From Pelomonas sp. Root1237 (GTDB lineage: Bacteria; Pseudomonadota; Gammaproteobacteria; Burkholderiales; Burkholderiaceae_C), in contig NZ_LMDK01000016.1 of NCBI RefSeq assembly GCF_001425055.1, positions 900,773 to 964,772 of the forward strand: DNA of 64,000 nt. Direction: 5' to 3'. Numbering within the stretch: position 1 is the first letter of the stretch; each line of letters starts with the position of its first letter. Positions 18,990 through 28,785 of the stretch are shown piece after piece. The translations under genes were made by a program, and so were the position numbers. Under the pieces are notes generated by a model that was not told the DNA's origin, did not search any database, and worked only from the letters and a program-made list of their open reading frames with translations.

Positions 18990-19738
18990 CAGCCCTTTTT
19001 CGGCGCCGCGCGGCCGGCAGGCTTGGCAGGCGCGCGAGGTGCTGCCTTGGCGGCTGGCTTGGCCGCAGGCGCGACCCGCTTGGCCGTAGCCGCCTTGCCG
19101 ACGCCCTGGCCAGCGCCGACCTTCACGGTCTTGACGGGGGCCGCCGTCTTCACGCCCACGCTGCGGGTCACGCCCTTCTTGGGCGCCTGGGTGCCCGCCG
19201 CGGCCTTCTTGGCAACCGCCTTCTTGGCGGCCGCCGACGGCACCGCCTTGTTGGCGCCCGCCTTGGCTGCGGGTTTCGCGGCGGGTTTGGGCGCTGCCCT
19301 GGTCGTGATGGGCTTGGACGCCGTGGCCTTGCGCGCCGTCTTGACCGGTGCGGCAGCGGGCTCCTCGGAGGCCTTGACCAGCCTGGTCTCGGTGCTACCG
19401 AGCTTGAGCTTGACGGGCTTGTCGCCCCAGATCTCTTCGAGGTGGTAGTAGTCGCGGATGGCGGGCTGCATCACGTGGACGACGGCGGCGCCGCAGTCGA
19501 CGATGATCCATTCGCCGTTGTCCTCGCCCTCGGTGCGCATGACCTGCATGCCGCGCCCCTTGACCGTTTCACGCACGCTGGACGCGAGGGCCTTGGTCTG
19601 CCGGTTGCTCGTGCCCGAGGCGATGATGACGCGCTCGAACAGCGGCGACAGATGCTCGGTGTTGAACACAACGATGTTCTGGGCCTTGACGTCTTCGAGA
19701 CCATCGACGATGGCTCGTTGCAGCTTGCGAATGTCCAT
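18989..19738 (-). CDS. rsfS: Ribosomal silencing factor RsfS with a long Ala/Lys/Pro-rich tail
   Basis: 249 residues, about twice the usual 105-130. Residues 1-115 are a normal RsfS (Iojap) domain: [39 protein letters not shown] and [12 protein letters not shown]. It binds L14 on the large subunit and blocks subunit joining in starvation. From about 118 to 249 the protein is low-complexity, made of Ala, Lys, Pro, Thr and Val with AKPAAK-type units, very basic and probably disordered. Such tails are seen on histone-H1-like proteins and suggest extra RNA or ribosome contact. No frameshift is needed to explain it. The gene directly follows nadD. Confidence 0.93.
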   Translation of the reverse strand: MDIRKLQRAIVDGLEDVKAQNIVVFNTEHLSPLFERVIIASGTSNRQTKALASSVRETVKGRGMQVMRTEGEDNGEWIIVDCGAAVVHVMQPAIRDYYHLEEIWGDKPVKLKLGSTETRLVKASEEPAAAPVKTARKATASKPITTRAAPKPAAKPAAKAGANKAVPSAAAKKAVAKKAAAGTQAPKKGVTRSVGVKTAAPVKTVKVGAGQGVGKAATAKRVAPAAKPAAKAAPRAPAKPAGRAAPKKG

Positions 19739-20326
19739 TCAGTGCTTCTTCTCGTAGAGGCGGTGCGAGGCAATATAGCTCGCCACCTCGGCGCCCACCA
19801 TGGGGCTGATGTCCTCGCCGCGCGCGACGGCGTCGCGCACGGCGGTGGACGAAAGGGGAATTTCGGGCAGGGCCAGCACCTGCAGGCGGTGTGCCGGCAG
19901 GCCCGGAGGGGTCACGACGGCCTCGCCAGCACGCGGCACGACGACCAGCGTCGCCAGCGTGGTGATGGTTTCAACTTGGTACCAGCTCGGCAGGCGGGCG
20001 TACTGGTCCTGGCCGATCAGGAACATCAACTCCGTGCCAGCGTTCTGGCTGGCGAACTCACGCAGGGTATCGGCCGTGAAGCTGGGGCCGCGGCGATGCA
20101 GTTCGCGCTCATCGAGCACGAAGCGCGGCTCTCCGGCGATGAGGCGCTTGATCATGCCTGCGCGGTGCACGGCGGCGGCCATGATCTGGTCGGGCTTCTG
20201 CCACTGCCGGCCGGCGGGCAGCCAGACCATGCGGTCCGGCGCCAGCGCGTCCAGCGCAAAGCGGGCGAAGGCCAGGTGGCCGAGATGGGGCGGGTCAAAA
20301 CTGCCGCCGAAGATTGCCAGTTTCAC
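19739..20326 (-). CDS. nadD: Nicotinate-nucleotide adenylyltransferase
   Basis: 195 residues. NadD joins nicotinate mononucleotide and ATP to give NaAD in NAD synthesis. The nucleotidyltransferase signature [20 protein letters not shown] is at the N-terminus, and the ISSTxxR-type motif appears as [12 protein letters not shown] near 160. I place the start at a GTG (20326) that overlaps the hemF stop as GTGA and begins VKLAIFGGS; a longer frame from 20434 lies wholly inside hemF. It abuts rsfS, its usual neighbour. Confidence 0.94.
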   Translation of the reverse strand: MKLAIFGGSFDPPHLGHLAFARFALDALAPDRMVWLPAGRQWQKPDQIMAAAVHRAGMIKRLIAGEPRFVLDERELHRRGPSFTADTLREFASQNAGTELMFLIGQDQYARLPSWYQVETITTLATLVVVPRAGEAVVTPPGLPAHRLQVLALPEIPLSSTAVRDAVARGEDISPMVGAEVASYIASHRLYEKKH

Positions 20327-21258
20327 AGCCACAGTGCGGTGGGTGTTTCGCCGGCCCAATCGCGTGGGCGCAGGAAGTCGCTGTACAGCTTCGCCTCGGG
20401 CGTGCCCGGCTCGGGCGCCCAGTCGTAGCGCCACTTCACTTGTGGGGGCATGGACATGAGGATGGATTCGGTGCGGCCGCCCGACTGTAGGCCGAACAGG
20501 GTGCCGCGGTCCCAGACGAGATTGAACTCGACATAGCGACCACGGCGATAGGCCTGGAAGTCGCGCTCACGTTCGCCATAGGCATACCCCTGGCGGCGCT
20601 CGACGATGGGCAGATAGGCAGCCAGGAAGGCATCGCCGACGGAACGCATCAGCGCAAAGCCCGTGTCGAAGCCACCTTCGGCGAAATCGTCGAAGAAGAT
20701 GCCGCCGATGCCGCGCGGCTCCTGGCGGTGCTTCAGGAAGAAGTAGTCGTCGCACCAGGCCTTGAACTTCGGGTAGAGCTCGGTGCCATGCGGTTGCAGC
20801 GCGTCGCGGCAGACGCGATGGAAATGCTGCGCGTCGCGCTCGTAGCCGTAGTAGGGTGTCAGGTCCATGCCGCCGCCGAACCAGGTCACGGCAGGCAGCC
20901 CAGGCGGCAAGGCGATGAAGGCACGCACATTCATGTGCACCGTCGGCACGAAGGGGTTGTGCGGGTGCAGCACCAGCGACACGCCCAAGGCCTCGAAGGG
21001 CGCTCCGGCGAGTTCGGGGCGATGCTGCGTCGCTGACGGCGGCAGCACGCGGCCCTTCACATGCGAGAAGTTGACGCCACCGCGCTCGAAGACCGGGCCG
21101 CCCTCGATGAGCCGCGACAGGCCGTCGCCTTCGAGCCGGCCACCGGGCTCGCGTGTCCAGCCGTCGGACGCGAAGGCATTGCCGTCGACCCCTTCCAGCG
21201 CCGTGACGATGCGCTGTTGCAACTCGAGCAGATAGTCGCGGACGGCTTGGGTGTTCAT
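20323..21258 (-). CDS. hemF: Oxygen-dependent coproporphyrinogen III oxidase
   Basis: 311 residues. HemF decarboxylates coproporphyrinogen III to protoporphyrinogen IX with O2 in haem synthesis. Family segments present are [35 protein letters not shown] with the metal-linked His/Asp residues, [10 protein letters not shown] and [20 protein letters not shown]. The ATG at 21258 gives the standard [18 protein letters not shown] start. It overlaps the nadD GTG and the upstream acyltransferase stop. Confidence 0.97.
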   Translation of the reverse strand: MNTQAVRDYLLELQQRIVTALEGVDGNAFASDGWTREPGGRLEGDGLSRLIEGGPVFERGGVNFSHVKGRVLPPSATQHRPELAGAPFEALGVSLVLHPHNPFVPTVHMNVRAFIALPPGLPAVTWFGGGMDLTPYYGYERDAQHFHRVCRDALQPHGTELYPKFKAWCDDYFFLKHRQEPRGIGGIFFDDFAEGGFDTGFALMRSVGDAFLAAYLPIVERRQGYAYGERERDFQAYRRGRYVEFNLVWDRGTLFGLQSGGRTESILMSMPPQVKWRYDWAPEPGTPEAKLYSDFLRPRDWAGETPTALWL

Positions 21259-21896
21259 GTGCGCGGGCCGGTGTTCGATGAGCGAGGCTGAATCGGACTG
21301 GCCAGTTCGGGGCGCTTGCCGACGCGCGTGCCGAAATAGGCGGCAAAGAGCGCGAAGTCGGCCTGCACATCGCCGGTCAGCATGACGAAGCGCGTCACCG
21401 AGACGACGCGCTGCTCGAAATCGAAATAGCACAGCCCCACCGGCACGCCGGCCTGCACGGCCACCTGGTAAGCGCCGGTGCGCCAACCGCTCTTCAGCGA
21501 ACGCGTGCCTTCGGGTGCGGCGGCCAGCCAGAAGCGCTCGCCACGCGCCGCGGCGGCCTGCATCTGGCGCACCGTGTCAGCGACGATGCCATGCGAGCTG
21601 CTGCGATCCACGCCGACACCGCCGATCCAGCGCATCCAGTGGCTGAGCAAGGGCGTCTTGAACAGGCTGTCCTTGCCCCAGAAGCGCAGCTGGATGCCGA
21701 CGGCCCACTTGGCCAGCAGGCCGATGACGAAGTCCCAGTTGGAGGTGTGCGGATAGACCAGGATGACGCCCTGCTCCGCTGGCACGCCGGGTGCATCCAC
21801 CGTCCAGCCGAACAGGCCCAGCAGCCAGCGCGCCAGGGCGCTGGACGGGCCATGCGGGCGCAGGGGCCCGGTCAGGACAATGGGTGCTGCGTTCAA
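21255..21896 (-). CDS. 1-acyl-glycerol-3-phosphate acyltransferase-like protein (PlsC fold)
   Basis: 213 residues. The HTSNWD motif (in [18 protein letters not shown]) replaces the classical HxxxxD but keeps His and Asp five apart. [11 protein letters not shown] is the substrate motif (EGTR), and [11 protein letters not shown] lies between them. This HTSNWDF subgroup is common in proteobacteria and thought to acylate lysophospholipids or ornithine lipids. No signal peptide; a hydrophobic stretch at 22-35 may hold it at the membrane. The start is a TTG overlapping the purD stop (TTGA); no better codon is nearby. Confidence 0.8.
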   Translation of the reverse strand: MNAAPIVLTGPLRPHGPSSALARWLLGLFGWTVDAPGVPAEQGVILVYPHTSNWDFVIGLLAKWAVGIQLRFWGKDSLFKTPLLSHWMRWIGGVGVDRSSSHGIVADTVRQMQAAAARGERFWLAAAPEGTRSLKSGWRTGAYQVAVQAGVPVGLCYFDFEQRVVSVTRFVMLTGDVQADFALFAAYFGTRVGKRPELASPIQPRSSNTGPRT

Positions 21897-23179
21897 CGCT
21901 TGATGGCCCGATGGCCGATGTCGCTGCGGTACTGGCGGCCCGCGAACTGGATGCCCGTGGCCAGCTCATAGGCACTCTGCGCGGCGGTGCGCACGGATTC
22001 ACCCAGGGCCGTCACGCAAAGCACGCGGCCACCGCTGGTGACGAGCTGGCCATCGACCATCGCCGTGCCGGCGTGAAAGACCATGGCCTCGTCGTCATCT
22101 TCCGGCAGGCCGCTGATGGCGTCGCCCTTGCGCGGGTTGAGCGGGTAGCCCTCGGCCGCCAGCACGACGCCGAGCGCCACGCGACGGTCCCACTGCAGCT
22201 CGACCTCGTCCAACGTGCCATCGGTCGCGTGCATCATCAGCTCGAAGAGATCGCTCTTGAGCCGCATCATGATGGGCTGGGTCTCGGGGTCGCCCATGCG
22301 CGTGTTGAACTCGACCGTGCGCGGCTGGCCGTGCTCGTCGATCATCAGGCCGGCGTACAGGAAGCCAGTGAACGGATGGCCGTCACGCGCCATGCCGGTG
22401 ATGGTCGGCTGGATGATCTCGTGCATGACCTTGGCATGCACATTCGGCGTCACGACCGGCGCAGGCGAGTAGGCGCCCATGCCGCCGGTGTTGGGGCCGG
22501 CGTCGCCGTCCAGCAGGCGCTTGTGGTCCTGGCTGGTGGCCAGCGACACGACATGCTTGCCATCACAGACGACGATGAAGCTGGCCTCCTCGCCTTCGAG
22601 GAAGTCCTCGATGACGACGCGCGCACCGCCGGCGTTGTGCGTCACGCCCAGCTTGTTGTCCTCCAGGATCCACGAGATCGCCTCGTGGGCCTCGGCCAGC
22701 GTCATCGCGACGACGACGCCCTTGCCTGCTGCCAGGCCGTCGGCCTTGATGACGATGGGCGCGCCGCGGCCGTCTACATAGGCGTGAGCGGCCGCGGCGT
22801 CCGAGAAGGTTTCGTAGGCTGCCGTCGGAATGCCATGGCGCTTCATGAAGTCCTTGGCGAAGGCCTTGGAGCTCTCGAGCTGGGCCGCGGCCTTGGTGGG
22901 CCCGAAGATGCGCAGGCCCCGCGAGCGGAACTCGTCGACGACGCCAGCGGCCAGCGCGACCTCGGGGCCGACGACGGTCAGCGTCATCTTCTGTTCGACG
23001 GCGAAGTCGGCCAGCGCCTTCACGTCGGTCATGCCGATGGGCACGGTCTCGATCTGCTCGTCACGCGCCGTGCCGCCGTTGCCGGGGGCGACGTACACCT
23101 GGCTGACGCGTTCGCCCTGGGCGAGCTTCCAGGCCAGCGCGTGCTCGCGGCCACCATTGCCAATGACTAGGACTCGCAT
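21893..23179 (-). CDS. purD: Phosphoribosylamine-glycine ligase
   Basis: 428 residues, an ATP-grasp enzyme making glycinamide ribonucleotide in purine synthesis. The N-domain starts [20 protein letters not shown]; the ATP-grasp part contains [38 protein letters not shown] is the PurD signature; [12 protein letters not shown] carries metal-binding residues near 285. It overlaps yebC by one base and the acyltransferase by four, so the three form one transcription unit. Confidence 0.97.
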   Translation of the reverse strand: MRVLVIGNGGREHALAWKLAQGERVSQVYVAPGNGGTARDEQIETVPIGMTDVKALADFAVEQKMTLTVVGPEVALAAGVVDEFRSRGLRIFGPTKAAAQLESSKAFAKDFMKRHGIPTAAYETFSDAAAAHAYVDGRGAPIVIKADGLAAGKGVVVAMTLAEAHEAISWILEDNKLGVTHNAGGARVVIEDFLEGEEASFIVVCDGKHVVSLATSQDHKRLLDGDAGPNTGGMGAYSPAPVVTPNVHAKVMHEIIQPTITGMARDGHPFTGFLYAGLMIDEHGQPRTVEFNTRMGDPETQPIMMRLKSDLFELMMHATDGTLDEVELQWDRRVALGVVLAAEGYPLNPRKGDAISGLPEDDDEAMVFHAGTAMVDGQLVTSGGRVLCVTALGESVRTAAQSAYELATGIQFAGRQYRSDIGHRAIKR

Positions 23180-23901
23180 CAGTTCAATTCTGCGTTGTGA
23201 TAGACCGCTTGCGTGTCGTCGAGGTCTTCGATGACGTCAAGCAGCTTTTGCATGCGTTCGGCGTCTTCGCCGGTCAACTCGATCGTGTTCTCGGCCCGCA
23301 TCGTCACTTCGGACAGCTCGGGTACCAGGCCGGCGGCTTCCAGCGCGGCCTTGACGGCTTCGTAGTCGGCTGGCGAGGTCAACACCTCGATGGCGCCGTC
23401 GTCGCCGGTGACGACATCTTCGGCGCCGGCGTCCAGCGCCACTTCCATGACCTTGTCTTCCGACGTGCCCGGCGCGAACAGCAGCTGGCCGCAATGCTTG
23501 AACTGGAAGGCCACCGAGCCGTCCGTGCCCATGTTGCCGCCGTATTTGCTGAAGGCATGCCGCACCTCGGCCACGGTGCGAACGCGGTTGTCCGTCATCG
23601 TGTCGATCATGATGGCCGCGCCGCCGATGCCATAGCCTTCATAGCGGATTTCTTCGTAGGTCAGGCCATCGATGTTGCCGCTGGCCTTGTCGATGTTGTA
23701 CTTGATGCGGTCGGCCGGCATGTTGGCGGCCTTGGCCTTGTCCACCGCCAGACGCAGGCGCGGGTTGTCCTTGATGTCGGGGCCGCCCTGGCGCGCGGCA
23801 ACGCTGATCTCACGAATGATGCGGGTCCAGATCTTGCCGCGCTTCTCGTCCTGACGGCCTTTGCGATGCTGGATGTTGGCCCATTTGGAATGTCCGGCCA
23901 T
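23179..23901 (-). CDS. yebC: YebC/PmpR-family protein
   Basis: 240 residues. [20 protein letters not shown] is the invariant start. [20 protein letters not shown] and the [13 protein letters not shown] segment follow. YebC proteins are known as DNA-binding regulators and, in more recent work, as factors that relieve ribosome stalling. AAGGAG lies 10 bases before the ATG. It heads the long minus-strand block and faces the divergent metalloprotease gene across about 366 bases. Confidence 0.96.
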   Translation of the reverse strand: MAGHSKWANIQHRKGRQDEKRGKIWTRIIREISVAARQGGPDIKDNPRLRLAVDKAKAANMPADRIKYNIDKASGNIDGLTYEEIRYEGYGIGGAAIMIDTMTDNRVRTVAEVRHAFSKYGGNMGTDGSVAFQFKHCGQLLFAPGTSEDKVMEVALDAGAEDVVTGDDGAIEVLTSPADYEAVKAALEAAGLVPELSEVTMRAENTIELTGEDAERMQKLLDVIEDLDDTQAVYHNAELN

Positions 23902-24121
23902 GTGGCTCTAGCTCCTTTGGCAGCACGGCGCAGATGCCATGCAACCCTCGATTCTACGAGGCCGCCTCCTGTCCCCGACCCCACCGCCTGCTCGCGGGCG
24001 TCCATCTTCCCGCGGCCTCGCCAGCGCCAACGCGCCCGGAATTTCATCATGCATTCGCAGCCCGGACTGGCCTAACTGCGGGGGTGTGCGGCATGCGGAG
24101 CTCCCGGCCCGCTGGGACCTT

Positions 24122-24156
24122 CCCCCTAGAAATCTCCCCCTAAGGGCGTCCCCCTA
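24122..24156. promoter_or_regulatory. Triple direct repeat CCCCCTA at exact 14-bp spacing
   Basis: Three copies of CCCCCTA begin at 24122, 24136 and 24150, so the centre spacing is exactly 14 bp. The middle and right copies extend to CCCCCTAAG. The array lies about 110 bases before the metalloprotease start, in the 366-base gap between yebC and that gene. Iterons at fixed spacing upstream of a secreted-protein gene are what a regulator binding site would look like. No regulator is assigned. The rest of the gap (23902-24121, 24157-24257) shows nothing I can name. Confidence 0.5.
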
Positions 24157-24267
24157 AGAGCTGCAGTCTTCCTCACGTTGAAGGGTGAGGGGTGGGTGAA
24201 GCCCTGCAGGCCGGCGCCTAGCTTTGAGTCGTCCCTGCCCGCCAGGGTCCGCTCTCAGGAGATTTTC

Positions 24268-26307
24268 ATGACCCGTTTGTCCGCTCATTTCCGATGGACT
24301 GGCTGCTTAGGTGCAGCGCTGCTGTCCACATCCGTCCAGGCCGCCCCGGTCTGCTATCACAACTACGGCGCCATCGACGCGATGAAGCCGAACAAGCTCT
24401 TCCTCTACTACCCGACGGCCAACGACGCCACGTTTCCCGCCTACGCGACCAACGTCTCGCCCGCACGCACCTTCGCCATCGGCTCGCTGCCGGGCGCGCC
24501 TGCCGGCACCACCACCCAGCTGCGCGACCGCATCTTCGACGTGGTGTCCACCGACTACTGCGAGTTCAACGTCCAGGTGCTGCCACCCACGACGACCAAC
24601 CCGGACGCGCTGGGCGCGCCGCCGGCGCGGCGCAACATGGTCGCCATCGGCGCTGACACCGACCCCTCACTGTTCGGCATCGCCGAGGCGGTGGACACCG
24701 GCGACGCCGACGTCATCGACCACGCCCGCGTCTTCGGCGGCTCCTATGGCGTGTTCTGCAGCGCCGAGCTTTCCGGCGCCAACAACACGCTGGACCGCTG
24801 GGCCCTGGGCATCGGCGGCACGGCCGCGCACGAGGCCGGGCACAACTACGGCCTCTCGCACAGCGCGGTGGTGCACACCGGCGAGGACGCCTTCATCCAC
24901 CACATCATGCCCGCCGGGCCTTCCATGCCCTGTACGAATCGCGTCGGCGAACGCCGCCACTTCAGCGATCAGGACTTCGGCATCCTGGCCAACAACGTCG
25001 GCCTGACGCTGCAATCTCTGGCCAACTGGGACTTCGTCAACCCCAATTCCGCCACCGCGTCGCGGCTGCGCATGGAGGTGCTCAGCCTCAGCACCACGCT
25101 CACGCCGGTGTCCACCTATACCGGCTCGCTGAGCCCCTGGAACCCGCCCAGCGTGGTGGCGTCCGGCACGCGGACCTTCAAGGGCACCAGCTACCACCGC
25201 TACTTCGTAACCTGGCAGTCCGCCAAGGGCTGGGCCAGCCCCAACCAGCCCGGCAGCATCGCCGGCCAGGTGCGCGGCGCCGAGCAGTTCCACGTCGGCA
25301 CGCATTTCGCGGAAGAGAACATCCTCAACACCACGACCCAGGTGGTCATCGCCGACGCGACCCTGCTGGATGCCGGCGGGTCGGCGCTGCCCCTGCACCC
25401 ACGCGTGCCCACTTTCGACACCGGCACCCTGTCGGCGGACGGCAACTTCATTCTGGGCCTGGCCAACCTCGCAGCGGCCAATCTGGTGCTGCGCAACTGG
25501 CGGGGCTTCGTGCTGCCGCGGCCCGCACACATCGACAGCATGTTGTTCGACCCCACGGGTGGCGTGAAGCTGTTCGACAACCAGCAGGAGCCGATCACGC
25601 CATGGCGCCAGCTGCAGTTGCCGACGGCCATGGAACTGCCCGCCGGCTCGACCGACAAGCCCGGCGAAGCCCGCTTCGTGCTCGGCAACCTGCTCAAGGA
25701 CGGGCACAACGTGCGCATCAAGTTCCGTGGCCAGGTCACGGACGCGACGGCCGGCGCACAGGAAGTCAACCCCGACGTGAAGGGCGCGCTGGCGACGGAC
25801 CCCTTCCCCGGCGCCTCGGTCTTCCTCGAAGGCGACCTGGTTGAGCCCAATGCGCTGCAGTGGGACGCCGACAAGAAGACCTTCGTCACCAAGGACCTGG
25901 TCACCCACGTGTTCCTGCAGGTGGCCGGCAAGCGTGCCAAGCCGGTGGACGGCATCCTGATCGGCCTGCTGCGCGGCAAGGTGGTCTGCGCCAACCTGAA
26001 CACCCGCCAGTCGGTCAGCGTTCAAGCCAATACCGATGGCAGCTTCGACTGCGAAAAGGCCGGTCTCGTCTCCCTGCACGGGGAGCGGGTGCAGGTCTCG
26101 CAGGTAGGCCTGGTCAACACGCAGTTGCCGGCCGTGCAGGTCGGCGGCATGGACATCGCCAAGGTCACCTGCACCAACCTGCGCTCGCGCCAGTCCGTGT
26201 CGTTCAAGCCCGAAGTCAGCACCAATGCGCTCGACTGCGTGAAGGCCGGCCTCGGCGTCGAGCAGCAGAGCACGCTGCAGATCACGCAAATCGGCACCGT
26301 GCGCTGA
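24268..26307 (+). CDS. Secreted metzincin-like zinc metalloprotease with two C-terminal repeats
   Basis: 679 residues. Signal peptide cleaved near SVQAAP. The catalytic zinc motif HEAGHNYGLSH (residues 188-198) is the full HExxHxxGxxH of metzincins, and HHIMPAG about 15 residues later supplies the Met-turn. The region from 250 to 570 is beta-rich and unassigned. Two repeats of about 45 residues end the protein: each reads V-x-C-x-N-L-x-x-R-Q-S-V-S, then a D-C-x-K-A-G-L unit, then a Q-(V/I)-(S/T)-Q-(V/I)-G ending. AGGAGA lies just before the ATG at 24268. It is followed 43 bases later by a PEP-CTERM gene, perhaps as an operon. Substrate unknown. Confidence 0.75.
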   Translation: MTRLSAHFRWTGCLGAALLSTSVQAAPVCYHNYGAIDAMKPNKLFLYYPTANDATFPAYATNVSPARTFAIGSLPGAPAGTTTQLRDRIFDVVSTDYCEFNVQVLPPTTTNPDALGAPPARRNMVAIGADTDPSLFGIAEAVDTGDADVIDHARVFGGSYGVFCSAELSGANNTLDRWALGIGGTAAHEAGHNYGLSHSAVVHTGEDAFIHHIMPAGPSMPCTNRVGERRHFSDQDFGILANNVGLTLQSLANWDFVNPNSATASRLRMEVLSLSTTLTPVSTYTGSLSPWNPPSVVASGTRTFKGTSYHRYFVTWQSAKGWASPNQPGSIAGQVRGAEQFHVGTHFAEENILNTTTQVVIADATLLDAGGSALPLHPRVPTFDTGTLSADGNFILGLANLAAANLVLRNWRGFVLPRPAHIDSMLFDPTGGVKLFDNQQEPITPWRQLQLPTAMELPAGSTDKPGEARFVLGNLLKDGHNVRIKFRGQVTDATAGAQEVNPDVKGALATDPFPGASVFLEGDLVEPNALQWDADKKTFVTKDLVTHVFLQVAGKRAKPVDGILIGLLRGKVVCANLNTRQSVSVQANTDGSFDCEKAGLVSLHGERVQVSQVGLVNTQLPAVQVGGMDIAKVTCTNLRSRQSVSFKPEVSTNALDCVKAGLGVEQQSTLQITQIGTVR

Positions 26308-26350
26308 AGGCGCCGACCACCCTTTCCTACCCTGTTGTCTGGAGACCCTG

Positions 26351-27061
26351 ATGAAGCAACTCAAATTCACATTGGCCGCACTGAGCCTGGTGGCATCGAC
26401 GGCGATGGCCGCGGGCGTCACCAATGGCGACTTCACCGGCGGCCTGACGGGCTGGGCCAAGGCCGGCAACGTCGCCGTGGACACAACCAGCCAGTTCGGC
26501 GCCCCACCTGCCGGCTTCACCGCCCAGGCCGTGCTCGGCACAGCCGACACCTCCGGCTTCCTGTTCGGTGGCAGCGCGGTGGCCGCAGCCTCGCTGGAAT
26601 CCTTCGCCGGGCTCGGGGCCGCCTCGCTCAGCGGCATGGGTGCCGTCGTCGGCTCCGGGCTGAGCGCGGACTTCACGGCCGCCGCCGGCGAGCGGCTGAT
26701 CTTCCAGTGGAAGTTCATGAGCAACGACCCACCGGGCACCCCGGCCGACGACACGGCCTACGTCGTGCTCGACAAGACGACCGTCATCAAGCTGACCAGC
26801 GTCAACAGCGCCACCTTCCTGGGCGGCTCGGCATCGCCGCTGTTCGACGAGACGGCCTACCTGACCTTCACCAGCGCGCCGCTGACCGCCGGGGCACACA
26901 ACGTCAGCCTGGGCGTGTTCGACGGCTTCGACGCGCTCGGCGCCTCGGCGCTGGCCGTCGCCGACGTGCACCTGGCGCCGGTGCCCGAGCCGGCGTCAGG
27001 CCTGCTCCTGCTGCTGGGCGGCTCGGTGCTGCTGGGCCTGGCCAAGCGCCGCGCCAGCTGA
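26351..27061 (+). CDS. PEP-CTERM sorting domain protein
   Basis: 236 residues. Signal peptide MKQLKFTLAALSLVASTAMA; a Gly/Ala/Ser/Thr-rich beta body starting VTNGDFTGGLTGW; and a C-terminal tripartite sorting signal: VPEPAS, the hydrophobic stretch GLLLLLGGSVLLGLA, and basic KRRAS. Such proteins are cut by an exosortase and usually exported with exopolysaccharide. GGAGA lies 8 bases before the ATG. No exosortase is in the window. A second, more divergent protein of this sort is at 45916-46521. Confidence 0.9.
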   Translation: MKQLKFTLAALSLVASTAMAAGVTNGDFTGGLTGWAKAGNVAVDTTSQFGAPPAGFTAQAVLGTADTSGFLFGGSAVAAASLESFAGLGAASLSGMGAVVGSGLSADFTAAAGERLIFQWKFMSNDPPGTPADDTAYVVLDKTTVIKLTSVNSATFLGGSASPLFDETAYLTFTSAPLTAGAHNVSLGVFDGFDALGASALAVADVHLAPVPEPASGLLLLLGGSVLLGLAKRRAS

Positions 27062-27171
27062 GCGCCAGCGGGCACGTCACAGCCTCCGGACAGCGGCTGC
27101 GGTGAGTCGAAGTGGTCAAAGCGGACCGCTAGACTCGCCGCAGCCTACCTGCCCCTGATCCGGAGACCCCC

Positions 27172-28704
27172 ATGCCCGCCGACCCCATCCTGCTGGCCCG
27201 CCATGAGCAGACCGAGTGCCTGCTGCTGCCCGCGCTGGCCAACCGCCACGGCCTCATCACCGGCGCCACCGGCACCGGCAAGACCATCAGCCTGCAGAAA
27301 CTCGCCGAGAGCTTTTCCAAACTGGGCGTGCCGGTCTTCATGGCCGACGTGAAGGGTGACCTGACCGGCATCAGCCAGGCCGGCAACCCGAGCGAGAAGC
27401 TGCTCGGCGTGCTCAAGGAGCGCGGCCTGGAGGCGCCCGAGAAGCTCGCCTGCCCCACCACGCTGTGGGACGTCTTCGGCGAGCAGGGCCACCCGGTGCG
27501 CGCCACCGTGTCCGACATGGGCCCGCTGCTCTTGAGCCGCATGCTGGCGCTCAACGAGACGCAGGCCGGCGTGCTGCAGATGGTGTTCAAGATCGCCGAC
27601 GACAACGGCCTGCTGCTGCTGGACCTGAAGGACCTGCGCGCCATGCTGCAGCATGTGGGTGACAACGCGAGTCAGTTCACGACGCAGTACGGCAATGTCT
27701 CGGCCGCCAGCGTCGGCGCGATCCAGCGCGGCCTGCTGCAGATCGAGGCCCAGGGCGGCGACAAGTTCTTCGGCGAACCGATGTTGAACATCGCCGACTT
27801 CATGCAGACGGAATCGGGGTTGGGCGTCATCAATGTGCTGGCCGCCGACAAGCTGATGAACGCGCCGCGGCTGTACGCGACCTTCCTGCTGTGGATGCTC
27901 AGCGAGCTGTTCGAGACGCTGCCCGAGGTCGGCGACCTGGAGAGACCCAAGCTGGTGTTCTTCTTCGACGAGGCCCACCTGCTGTTCAAGGATGCGCCCG
28001 ACGCCCTGGTCGAGCGCATCGAGCTGGTCGTGCGCCTGGTGCGCTCCAAGGGCGTGGGCGTGTACTTCGTGACGCAGAACCCGCTGGACATTCCCGACGC
28101 GGTGCTGGGCCAGCTCGGCAACCGCGTGCAGCACGCCCTGCGCGCCTTCACGCCGCGTGACCAGAAAGCGGTCAAGAGCGCCGCTGACACCATGCGTGCC
28201 AAGCCGGGGCTGGACATTGCCACCGCCATCATGGAGCTGGCCGTCGGCGAGGCCCTGGTCAGCCTGCTCGACGAGAAGGGCCGGCCGAGCATCACCGAGC
28301 GCGTCTTCGTGCTGCCGCCCGGCAGCCAGATCGGCCCGATCACGCCGGCCCAGCGCCAGCAGCTCATCGCCAGCTCGCTGGTCGCCGGCGTCTACGAGAA
28401 GCATCTGGACCGCGAATCCGCCTACGAGAAGCTCGCCGGCAAGCCCGCAGCGGCGCCCTCGGGCGGCCAGGTTCCCCAAGGCGGTACCGCCGCGCCAGCC
28501 CCTGCCGATGCCGGCGGCGGCATGCTGGGCGGGCTCAAAGACGTGCTCTTCGGCACCACCGGCCCGCGCGGCGCCCATCACGCCGGCCTGGCCGAGACCG
28601 CAGCCAAGTCGGCCGTGCGCAGCATCGGCTCGGCCGTCGGCCGCGAGATCATCCGCGGCGTGCTGGGCAGCATCCTGGGCGGAAGCGGCAGCCGCCGGCG
28701 CTGA
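27172..28704 (+). CDS. HerA-like ATPase, DUF853 (YjgR) family
   Basis: 510 residues. Walker [19 protein letters not shown] is near residues 30-47 and Walker [13 protein letters not shown] near 262. [20 protein letters not shown] is the sensor/arginine-finger area of the FtsK-HerA class, and the C-terminus is Gly-rich ([16 protein letters not shown]). The family is widespread, predicted to act as a hexameric DNA-dependent ATPase, with no settled role. The ribosome site is GGAGA before the ATG. It ends 81 bases before a histidine-kinase gene; a functional link is not evident. Confidence 0.9.
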   Translation: MPADPILLARHEQTECLLLPALANRHGLITGATGTGKTISLQKLAESFSKLGVPVFMADVKGDLTGISQAGNPSEKLLGVLKERGLEAPEKLACPTTLWDVFGEQGHPVRATVSDMGPLLLSRMLALNETQAGVLQMVFKIADDNGLLLLDLKDLRAMLQHVGDNASQFTTQYGNVSAASVGAIQRGLLQIEAQGGDKFFGEPMLNIADFMQTESGLGVINVLAADKLMNAPRLYATFLLWMLSELFETLPEVGDLERPKLVFFFDEAHLLFKDAPDALVERIELVVRLVRSKGVGVYFVTQNPLDIPDAVLGQLGNRVQHALRAFTPRDQKAVKSAADTMRAKPGLDIATAIMELAVGEALVSLLDEKGRPSITERVFVLPPGSQIGPITPAQRQQLIASSLVAGVYEKHLDRESAYEKLAGKPAAAPSGGQVPQGGTAAPAPADAGGGMLGGLKDVLFGTTGPRGAHHAGLAETAAKSAVRSIGSAVGREIIRGVLGSILGGSGSRRR

Positions 28705-28785
28705 ACGCCGTGCGCCTCGCGCCGCGTCGGCCCCGCTCGTCGCAGACCACTTGCACCAGTGCGCAGGCCACATGATGCTGGCCGC

